DNA of 64,000 nucleotides, taken from positions 67,501 to 131,500 of the forward strand of contig JACEVL010000690.1 in the NCBI GenBank assembly GCA_020284085.1, read 5' to 3'. Below are positions 10,719-22,198 of this stretch, in pieces. The notes under the pieces were generated by a model that saw only the letters and a program-made list of their open reading frames with translations, was not told the DNA's origin and made no database searches. Numbering within the stretch: the stretch's first letter is position 1; every line of letters starts with the position of its first letter. The DNA comes from Aporrectodea caliginosa (taxonomy: Eukaryota > Annelida > Clitellata > Crassiclitellata > Lumbricidae). A program made the position numbers and the translations under genes.

Positions 10719-13700
10719 GGTAGATGGTGTTTAGAAGAGTGGCGACAGAGGTAAGGGAAAGAGGAGGAATGATCGAGGGTAGGATCATGTGTTAGTTCGT
10801 CTTTCTGTAAGTGCATTTAAGGCCTACTCTGCTGTTAGTTGACTGTTGACGGCATGGCTCTGTAACGGCATGGCTGTGTTACGGCGCCATATTATTATTA
10901 TTATTATTATTATTATCAACAATATTTATTATTATTATTATTATTATTTATGTCAATAGACAAGCATTGTTGTTGTTAATCGTTTTGGCACTTCTCTTTG
11001 TCAATCATTTTTTATTTGAATCTGTCAGTCATCTCTTCAAAGACTTCTATCAAGTTCTATGTGTCAATCATTTCCACTCAAGCAGTCATCTACTCCCTGA
11101 TAATATCTTCATTTCTATTCTTATCTTAATCTGTTAATCATTTCTTCTGTTTTTTAATATTTCGTCTTGTTAATCATTCCTATTTGTTAGTATTTTAACA
11201 TCTATTTTAAAGTCATTTTCTCTCGAAGTGATCTCTTTGTTAATCATTTCTCCCAGCTTATTCTCTGTCTGTCTGCCTCTGTCTGTCTGTCTCTCCCTTT
11301 CTGTCTCTGTCTCTTTCTGTTTCTCTGTCTGTCTGTCTCTGTCTGGCTGTCTCTCTGGCTCTCACTCTCACTCTCTCTCTCTCTTTCCCTCTGTGTGTCT
11401 ATCTCTGTCTGTCTGGCTCTGTCTCTCTGTTTTCTCTCTGTCTGTTTATCTGTCTGTCTGTCGGTCAATGACCTCCTCTGCTTGCTTTCAAGCAATCCGC
11501 CTGTTTTTCTATTCGTATGTCTGCCTGACACTGAGTTTCGTGTGCTTGCCTGTCTGCCTGATTAGCTCTTCCTGAGTCTGTCTCCTGAAGCCGACATTCC
11601 ATCTGCGCTAATAGAAAGTCGCCTGCAGCTAGTGTGTCACGGCTGTTCCAGTTAATCGCCCAGTTCTGTTTCTTGCCAGGCCTTGCCTCGTCTCGATCTC
11701 ACCCATATCGCCCTTATCGCCTGCCAATTGCCGCTGGAATCCTACGCACGCTACAGACCGATGGACAGAGAGGAAATGTTTGAACGTTGCCCGATAAAAA
11801 GTAGTCCCAGGAGCGTCGACACTGAAAAGCGGGAGGTCTAGCTCGCCAATGACGAGAATTTATGTCCGATATCCTCCGCTAAGTTTATCATGCAACGCAT
11901 CCGAGAAATCTATTTCTGAAAGATACCGGTTGCGTTTGGAGAAAGGCGGTAGGCGGGCTTTGTATCGGAAATTTCTCGATGATTTTTGCTTGCGGTGAAA
12001 GGTGGTCGGCGTGGATTCCTGCGGCTGATAAGGCCCTGGTTGGATGTCTTGGCGTACATCATTCATTGAGAACTTATCGGAAGAGGGGGAGAACGCATTT
12101 CTACAGCACATACACACACAGCCATATGGATTTCCATCTGGCTATTTATATAGCGCCTCTTGGGCATCTCTCAATGAATGCGATACGAGCAAAAATAATA
12201 CAGGGATAGCTCAATAACAACGCAAAAAGCTTACCAAGTAATAGATTCAATCAGTCAAGTCAGTCAGGTCAGAGAGGTCAGTCAGTCAGAGAGTCAGTCA
12301 GTCAGTCAGTCAGTCAGGCAGGTAGGCAGCCATTCGGTCAGTAAGGAACTGAGTAAGACAACGTACAGCTTTTAGTGTTAGCAGATGGACGCTCTTCCCT
12401 TCAGAGGCCCGCTGATGATCGCTGTTTAGAAGTAAGTAAGTACGTCGCCAAGTCCGTTCTTCTGCTGAAGGAGGAACTTATGACTCAGAAGAGGTGAAGT
12501 AACATCCAGGCCATGTACTCAAGTGGAGGAAGAAATGGAACAGAGGAGGAATAGGACGAGGAGGAGGGAGAGGAATCGAGGGGCGTGGGAATTGAGGGGT
12601 GGGGTGAAGGGAAGGAAGGAGGGAGGGTGTTGCATGTGGGACGTGAGTCAAGTGTCCGGACTATATATAGCACTCATCCAGCCCCGACTTAAATAGATTT
12701 GGCGAAACTTGCATTCGAAGACTTTGTTCACAGTGAGGCGGTCGGATGCAGAAGAACGGATGGACGGAAGAACGGAACGTCACGGAAGAACGGGTGGACG
12801 ACGGAAGAACGGAAGGATGGAAGGAACAAAGAATAAGGGGATTTGATGCGGTTCGGAATGACGGAAGAATGGACGGACGGACTGGAGGAAGGTCAGTTGA
12901 ATGGAAGTAAGGCAGATGGAAGGAAGCAAGACAGGAAAGAAAACGAAACAATGAGAGGAATGAAGGATGAAAGGATGGAAGGAAGGAAGGAAGAAGGAAG
13001 AAAGGAAGAAGGAAGGAAGGAAGAAGGAAGGAAGGAAGGAAGGAAAAGGAAGGAAGGAAGAAGGAAAAGGAAGGAAGGAAGGAAAAGAAGGAAGGAAGGA
13101 AGGAAGAAGGAAGGAAGGAAGAAGGAAGGGTGGAAGGAAGGAAAGAAGAAATGAAGGAAGGAAGGAAGGAAGAAGGAAGGAGGAAGGAAGGAAGGAAGGA
13201 AGGAAGGAAGGAAGGAAGGAAGGAAGGAAGGAAGGAAGGAAGGAAGGAAGGAAGAAGGAAGGGAGGGAGGAAGGAAGGAAGAAAGAAAGAAAGAAAGAAG
13301 AAGGAAGGAAGAAGGAAGGAAGGAAGGAAGGAAGGAAGAAGGAAGGGTGGAAGGAAGGAAAGAAGAAATGATGGAAGGAAAGAAGAAATGAAGGAAGGAA
13401 GGAAGGAGGAAGGGAGGAAGGAAGGTAGGAAGGAAGGAAGGAAGGAAGGAAGGAAGGAAGGAAGGAAGCAAGGAAGCAAGGAAGCAAGACAGGAAAGAAA
13501 ACGAAACAATGAAAGGAATGAAGGAAGGAAGGAAGGAAGGAAGGAAGGAAGGAAAGAAGAAGGAAGGGTGGAAGGAAGGAAAGAAGAAATGAAGGAAGGA
13601 AGGAGGAAGGAAGAAGGAAGAAGGAAGGAAGGAAGAAGGAAGGAGGGAAGGAAGGAAGAAGGAAGGGTGGAAGGAAGGAAAGAAGAAATGAAGGATGGAA

Positions 13701-16700
13701 GGAAGGAAGGAGGAACGAAGGAAGGGAGGCAGGAAGGAAGAAAGAAAGGAAGGAAGGAAGAAAGGAAGGAAGGAAGAAAGGAAGGAAGGAAGAAAGAAAG
13801 GAAGGAAGGAAGGAAGGAAGTAAGAACACGACGGATGCACAACGGATACAATCACAGAGAAAGGAATTGATGCAAAGAAAAAAATTTGAGATAGAGACAA
13901 AGATAGGCAGTCGGACAGACAATGGTTTTAGAAGAAGATAGAAGTCAAAAGTGTGACAAACAAAAGCGAGAGGGAGGTAAACAAACAGCGGAACAGCCAT
14001 ACCCAGACACCGGAAGACATGCAGAGAAACAAGGTTTGTGATACACGGTTTTTGTATAGGAGTGAGTCAAGCAGACCACGAAACGATAGAGGGTGCCCCA
14101 AAATGAGGCAGAGGCAAACTGACATCGACCGACACAGACTATGCATCTGTTGCAAGAGCTTCCGTCGCCCGTACAGCGACTGTGGCGCCACCAATGCCGG
14201 CACAGTTAAGCTTATCGGTCCGTCTAAGAACCGAGCGTCGAAAGAGAACCGTCGGTCGAAGGTCACCGTTTTTTTCACGACACGTCTAAATATCCGGCTC
14301 AGTCGTCACCGTTTACTGTGGCCACAACACCCTCGTACACTGTCTGGTGGATGTGAACAGTCACTTTGGCCCAAGCGATCAATCACTTCTACATGTAGGC
14401 TACAACTAGGATTTCTTGACTAACCTGAGTTGCATAGCTTTCCAGAAATTACCTTTAGAATGGGAAATGTCGTATAGTAATCCGATAGATGGGTTGTTTT
14501 ACAATTGGCGATTAATACGACGTCATCCCATTTTAAAATGGGCGGGTACGAGGTTATATGTTTGCACAGAGGGAAAACTTATAGGTGCCTAGGCCCTACA
14601 TACATTTTATCCTGTCTCCTTTGTAGCAAGTATACGCCTAAACATCGATAGGGTGCTGGGAAATACTCTTTGATATAGGCCTAAATGGTTAATCCCTTAT
14701 AACGTTACAGATTAGAGCTGTACCGATATCGTTTTTTGCCGATTATGCCGATACCGCGTATAGCCGATTATTAAATTGCCGATACCGATACCGCGTATAG
14801 CCGATTATTAAACTGCCAATACCCAATTTATGAGACCATTTGTTTAGTCAAAATGTTCGGTTCCGAAACATAAACCAGTAATCTATCGTCACAACTATAA
14901 GGGTGGATATTTAAACTAAGTTTGGAAGTTGTTAATGATATGTTTTAATGCGTAAATAATAAGGGACGTAAAACGATAGATGAAAATCGATGAAAAACTT
15001 GGACTATGCAATAATTCAAGTAAAATTATTAAATTATAACACAATTTTAACATCGGCACCGCGATTATTTCTGCCGATACCCTCTAATAATCGGCCCGAT
15101 TACGCAGTTTAATCGGTACAGCTCATGATCTCCATGTAACGTTACAGATCCCCTTGTAACGTTACAGTTCCTCTGCAGTTCCTCTGTCCGGTCTCTGGCA
15201 ACCGGACTCGGATCTCCACTGGACATCTCTTGGCAACCCTTCTGACACGGCGCAGCGCTCGTGAATAAACCGGTGCCCTGCATTCAGCTTTAGAGTAGCG
15301 CTATAGATTTATGTTGTTATGTTCAGAGGGATTGTTAACATTCCTTCAATACAACTAACAACTTAAATTATCTCATGTGTTTGATTTTGTGTTGTAGAAT
15401 TTGGTCCACGGAGCAGCAACAACTGTCTCAGGTTAGTGTTTGCAAACATCTTGCGAGTGACGAATTCGTTAAGACAACGAAGTTCTAAATTCACAAATTC
15501 CTAAACGCACAATTGCAAACATCAAACGTGCCGACAATTTTTGGACCAACCCACGCCAGCAATTGCCAAGTGTCTCCTCTAACCTTCATGTAACCTATAA
15601 AGGCACGTGAGTCACGTAAATAGAAATGTCAATGTACACGTGTTTCTATTGCGACCGTATTTGTGGGAAATGTGAAATCCAGTAGAAATGCAAAGCTTTA
15701 CAAAGATCAGTTATCTTCGGACACTTTGCTTTGCAGTCAGTTGTCCAAAATGGCAGAAGTGCATGCCATCGAAATCCGACGAATACGAACTTAACCATCT
15801 AAATTAACAAGGACATGTTGTTCAAGTTTGGGCTACAATCTCTCACGTTTTCCTGATTGAGTAACTTCCGTAACCTGTCTGTGAGACTCCATGAATAGGC
15901 TACCGACCGATTCTGTCCAAAGGGTTATGATTTCGGAATGATTGTCCGCGCATCTATTGTTGTTTAATTTAATTACGATAACGGGCCTTTAGAACTATAT
16001 AGAATGGATTAGATTTAGAACTATATAGAATGGATTAGATTTAGAACTATATAGAATGGATTAGATTTAGAACTATATAGAATGGATTAGATTTAGAACT
16101 ATATAGAATGGATTAGATTTAGAACTATATAGAATGGATTAGATTTAGAACTATATAGAATGGATTAGATTTAGAACTATATAGAATGGATTAGATTTAG
16201 AACTATATAGAATGGATTAGATTTAGAACTGTATATAATAGATTAGATGAATATTTACTATCGTCTGGATGTGATCTGGATCTATAGGGTGTGTTGGAGG
16301 AGGCGCAGCTGACGTCGTCTTTCTGCTCGACTCTTCCTACAGCGTCTGGCGTCCTGACTTCCGTCGCCAGTTGACCTTTGTCCAGGAGGTCATCGAAATG
16401 CTTCCCATCGGCCTGAACGACACCCGGGTCGCCATAGTCACCTACGCCGACTACCCCCAGCTCCAGTTCCACCTGCACCAATACTCGACGAAGCCGGACC
16501 TTCGAGCTGCCGTCGAGGAAATCCGCCAACGTGGAGGGTTCCAGACGATCACTGGAGACGCAATACGATTCGTCCGACGCAACGTCTTCGAGGTCGGCTC
16601 AAGGTCACGACCTTTGGGGCTCAACGTTGCCCGGGTCGCCGTGGTCGTCACGGACGGACGATCGGACAATCGGACGGCTACGGTCATCGAAGCGGAACTG

Positions 16701-19700
16701 GCGAAGCAGGAAGGAGTTCGGATGTTCCTTGTGGGAGTCGGGAAGGACGTCGACTTGGAGGAACTGAAGGACATTGGCAGTCTGCCGAGCGAGTACTACA
16801 CGTTCCAAATCGACAGTTTTGCGGGTCTGGCGGGAATACGAGATCTGGTGGCTACAAGAACGTGCGAAGGTAATGGATATCTGCATGGTAATATGATATA
16901 TGTTATTGGGGTTGTGTAAGTGATCGTGCAGGGACGATGTGCATGTAGCCTACGTAGCATATTTCATCCCTCTTGAAAAGTCCTCAGGGCATCATATAAA
17001 CCAATGTTCAGATATACATGCATACAGACATGCATACAGACATGCATACATACATGCATACATATATACACGGTGATTCAATAAAAAGTAAGCCAAACTT
17101 TGTATTTGATATAAGTACTTCTAACATGAAAACAGTATTAAATTTTTTTGTGAAGAAACTCTCAGTAGTATGGTTTAATCATTTAATTAAAGAAGATGTT
17201 CAAAATGTCCTCCTTCTGCTTGCACGTAAGCCTGGAGGCGCTGGCGCCATTGGGCAACGTTTTCTTCAGTGCGCGATGACCTTCGTCTGCCACTACCAAT
17301 GACGCGGTCGACTGACCCTGTTCCGCTAATTTTTCGAAGCAATTTATCTAATCCGCTTCTGGTCCAGTGTTTTTCTAGAGACTCTTGTAGAAATTGACGG
17401 CTGCTGTAATTCTTGGATTCCCTCAAACCTTTTATCATGTGTAAATCTTCCTTACTAAAAGGCTTTTTTCGGAAATTGCTAGTTTCTTGTTTATGTTTTT
17501 AATTGTATTATCATCTGCTTTTTGAGTAGGAAATAAAAACCAGAAGTCATTAAAATGAAAAGTAAGTGTGTGCATGTTTTTATTATTAAAATATTATTAA
17601 TAAAATATAGTTCAAGCTTTTAATATTTGTTTATAAAGTTTGGCTTACTTTTTATTGAATCACCGTGTACATACATAAATACATACATACATTCATGCGT
17701 ACGTACGTGCTTACTTACACGTGTAGAGATAGTCAGACAGAAACGGACAGACAGACATATCTAACAGAGGTGTTCTTAACAAAGGTACGGCTTAACACTT
17801 TAATACATGGTGTTACGGCACATTTTGTATTGACGCTTCGAAAACCCGCTTAGCAACGTTGTTTTTGTTATCAAATTCAGTCAGGAGCACTAAAGTCTTC
17901 GCAACTTCCATCACAGGGACCAGATCGGTAAGCACCAGAACAGCTTCCGTCAAAACAACACTCAGAGAATTAGTTTCAACTGGAGTTGATTCCACCTCAA
18001 CTACGACGACAGCTGCATCTCTTCCCAGCACAGCACCTTCCCCCAAATCAACATTCAGCAGACCAAGCCTCATCAGAGCTGGTTCCTCAATATCTGCTTC
18101 GACAACCGCTGTCTCCAGTGCAGCAGTCACTTCTCAGGTTTCTTCCACTACGACTTACAAAACCACGTCCGTCTCAACCTGGAAACTCTTATCAGAAACT
18201 GCTGTGCTTCAACCTGAGAACGTCAGTTTGCCACCTACAACTGGAATCACCAGCGCAGGGGAATTACGGCAAGTTGAGAATTTACAACCGTCCTCAAAAG
18301 AGTTACCCATGTCGATAGGTCTCAGTGACGGAGCTGTGCAGACAGAGAACAATAAAACTGCCACTCCTAATCAATCTCCTACTGTCTTCCCAACACGTAA
18401 GTCCGAAGTAACCGATAAACTAATCGCCAATGCGAGCGATTTTCCGCTTAGCACAGACAATCCTCATAAGATCACCACTGGTCTGGAAACTAGTTGTGGA
18501 TTCGGTTTATTAGATAAGATCCTGAATGGGAAAAGCAGTTCAAAAGCACCGAAGAAAGACGAAGAGACGGTGAACGAGAAAGACGGTGATGAGGGGCAAC
18601 AGAAGCAAACAACCGTTGTTAGAAACAACGGAATCGACAGTGGAGCAGCAGTACAACAGAACGATAATAAACTATCTAACTACAGAAGTCGTACCGCAAC
18701 AAGCACACCAGTAAGTTTGGTACAACTTACAGATGACGTGAATGGTGCTGGTACGAAGACAATCTTAGAAGCGACTAGTACTATATCGTCCAGAAGGGTA
18801 TACGTTACGGATGGCACTACGACAACAAAGTCTAGCCTGACGGATGGCCCTCAGGAGAGAAAGGAAGTCATTACCAGCGGATATGGCAACCGGGGTTCCG
18901 ATGAAACGAGTGTACTGGCCACCGACAAAGAGACCAAAAGTGATCAGGTTGACAGCGACGGAGGTGGTAAAGAAGAGGACAACGGAAGGTTAGACTACGA
19001 GTCCGGATACCAAGCAAAAGATTATTGGAGGCTTACCGACGGAGGGATGCTCGTACGGTACCGAATGATCCGCCCAGGCGAGTACGAAAGAGAAACGAAG
19101 GCCGCCTATCGAACGCCGCGACTCGAACCCAATCCAAGGCGTCTTGTAGTCTCCAGATCCGAAGCGAGTCAGTCGTCCGCGCTCGACGACCGTCAAGGCC
19201 AAGACAAAAGTCATCTGAATCAGGAATCGACCGAGGAAGAAAGCAGGGGAAACCTCTCAAGGGCGGCTCACAACGGACATCCCACCTACCGTCCTCGCCT
19301 GATTACGAGAACGAAAGCCAGAAGAATTGGGTATCCAAGGGGATCAGATCTACGCGGTACTATTCGTTACAGGAATAACGAAGCTGTTGAGAGACGAAAC
19401 CGTGAGCGACCATACACTCACAAACCTCAGACGACCACAGACGGCTATTGGAGACTTAGTGATTCCGGCAAACTGGTGTGGATGCCTAACCGTCCCTCAA
19501 ACAGAACTCTGCATTCGCAAAGCAGAGTAAGCAGAGCAAAGCAAAGCCATGCGACGGGCAACCCGCAATTTCCTCATGTCCAGACAAGGAATACTTGGAT
19601 CAACCCAGGTTCCTCTCACACACACAGTCACTTGGAATTCAGTGGAGCGGATCACCTCGCCAGCAACTCAGGTGCACACCCCAGATTAACTACACACAAC

Positions 19701-22154
19701 CCAATGATTCAAAAAACATCATTTGCAACCGAAGTGACGGATGTAGCAGAACTCTTTTCTAAAGAAATGACGGATTCAACGAAGTCTCCAAGACCTTCGG
19801 TCGCAGAAATCGAGAGCCATAATCCGAAGGACGGTTTTTGGAAACACGACCGCTACGGACGAAACAGCGTTTGGGTGAGCTACACTCGCAGTGATGATGC
19901 TTTGAGCGCAGATAGCACGACTGACGCGCAGCCAACGACGCATGCAAGCGTCGACCCCACTTCTGGTACCAAAGGGCCGGCCTTGGTCAAATCGGACGGA
20001 CACAGCTACGGTTACTGGAAGCGAGAAAGGGGAAGACCCGTGTGGTACGAATACCAGGCATCAGGAATCTACCGGAAGGTAATCGATACGGATCCTCTGG
20101 CAGTCCCCAATAGGATCAGAATTGAGTTGCCTCCATGGATGGTGCTAGGGTGTACGGACTGCAATCTTACGAGCTCGCCGGTCTGGGACGGCCCTGTGAA
20201 AGTTAACAAAAGCTCCAGTTCCGAAGAGGTAGTCGTATTCAGAGCGAGTGACAGGTTGGAGAAATTGATGCTGAATCGAACACGACCAATTACACTGGAC
20301 GAGAACAGAAATCCGGACCTTTGGCAGGCATTGGAGAATCTTAAGCAGAGATTAAACGAAGGCTTAAACGAAAACTCAAACTCGTCACAGTTCAGGCCGT
20401 CGGCGAATTCTCGCCACGAAGAAATCTCTACGTTGCTGGAAAGAACTGAAAATAAGATGTCTGTAGTGCATCGCTACAACAGAACCTTTCTGTCTTCCTC
20501 AGATCACGGTCCCGATACAATCTCCCTCCAATTCCCTCCACTGCACTCCGTCGTGCGGGGAACGAACGCCACGGGCAACAGCAAGAGCAACTGGACTTAC
20601 GAAAACATCGAAAGAATGTGGATTCGAGGAAACGAGATGCACAGGGAGAGGGAGCGTTCTCAGAGGACCAACATTACCACTGGAGTGCAACAGGGCTTGA
20701 AGGAGAAACACAGGACAAGTTCAACCTCAACCACAGTGACTCCCGGGCAAGATGGAGCACTCTGGAGCGCCACGGCAACGAATTCCGTCTCCAGTTCTCC
20801 TCCCACTCGGAGACACTTGGAGTCACGCAACCCTAACCGTGCCGTGGGCACGGATTCTGTCCATAAGAAGGGGAGGGAGATCAGAAAAAACCCGCCGGGT
20901 ACAAAGAGCAAGAGAAAACATGCGAAAGGTAAGCATGAAAGTAGCGTAATGCATTCTTTACATAGGAGTACGAGGTAAAAGGTAAAGGCAAATGGTAGAA
21001 TATAAAGGTTAAGGTTAAAGGCAAAGGTAAAAGATCAAGATAAAAGGTAAAGGTAAAAGGTAGAAGATAAAGGTAAAGATTAAAGGCAGAGGTAAAGGTC
21101 AACGTATAGGGTAAAGGTAAAGGGAAACTGTTAAGGCAAAAGGTAAAAGGTGAATGTATGAGGTAAAGGTAAGTAACACAATTTATTACTCGCCTCTGTA
21201 TGAACTCCTAATAGGCGTGGTTTGAAGGTCAAAGGATCATTAGGCTGAAGCACAAAGCGATGAGAGCAATCAACGACGGCCATCTTTCTTTAGCCTCCAA
21301 ACTTGCGCGGATACTCGTCTATATCAACCACGAATGGCGGACCGCTGCGTAGGCGGGTCCTTCATCTCCAGGTACTAATGCATCTTGATTTAGCTTAACT
21401 TTGTTGGACCAGGGTCTCATCAACAAAACCAGACGGTCCTGAGACGGCCACTCGGTGCAATTGATACCGGTGCCATTTTAGGGCCAGAGAAAGAGAAACG
21501 AATTATGCCTTCTCCGAATTTCATCCTTTCGGGCTTTGTTTAAAATAACTACACATGTTGCTGTCGTGCACAATTACTCGACAGTTTAGCTAGGATTTCT
21601 TTAAGCGATCGGGCAATGTTAGACGACAAGGTAAATGTGGTGTACATCCGAGTGACGGTCAAACTGTTCGGTCGGAAAGCTGGAAAAGAAACTGTAAACG
21701 AGTGGAAAATCAGAGTAAGACTTAAGTGAGTGAATCGCTTACTCGGAAGTTGTCGGAAATAGGACCGTAGAATGAAAGTGCGAGGATCAAAAGAGACAGA
21801 GGAAGGAAATAACCTTCAGAGGGATAAACGGGCTGAAATTATAACCATAACGTGGAAAAGGAAAAGATAGAAATTGACACCGTAGCGCACCGAGCAGATT
21901 GGGAACTGAATACGCAAGAGAGCGAGAGAGAGGGAGAGAGAGAGAGACATCCGGACGGACCGAACACCACAATTGAATGGAGGCGGAGAGATACACAGAG
22001 CCACAAACAGACTAAGGTAGGAACTGCCAGAGAGAAAAAGGAACCAGAACATGAATCGAATATACGACAAGAATGTGGTGGGGCGGGACGTCTGCGTTTT
22101 GTTTAAATTTAATTTTATTACCTACTTCGCCTTGCATCTGTTTTTGCGGCGTCA

Positions 22155-22198
<44 letters not shown>

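Larger units (their letters stand above)
10283..15397 (+). other. Predicted intron 1 of the VWA gene (repeat-rich)
   Basis: 5.1 kb holding (ATT)n, a LINE 3' end, CT-rich and CAGT microsatellites, the GGAA array and a hAT-like MITE. 11580-12240, 13830-14700 and 15125-15397 are ordinary unique sequence in which I see no further exon. Long frames over 12.66-14.0 kb are translations of the GGAA array. Confidence 0.45.

Noticed and set aside
12661..14000. Long open frames (300-400 codons) on both strands
   Set aside because: They translate the GGAA array into FLPS or EGRK repeats; there is no start context, domain or splice structure.
16203..16886. Minus frames across the first VWA exon
   Set aside because: Shadow of the plus-strand VWA coding exon, which carries the recognisable domain.
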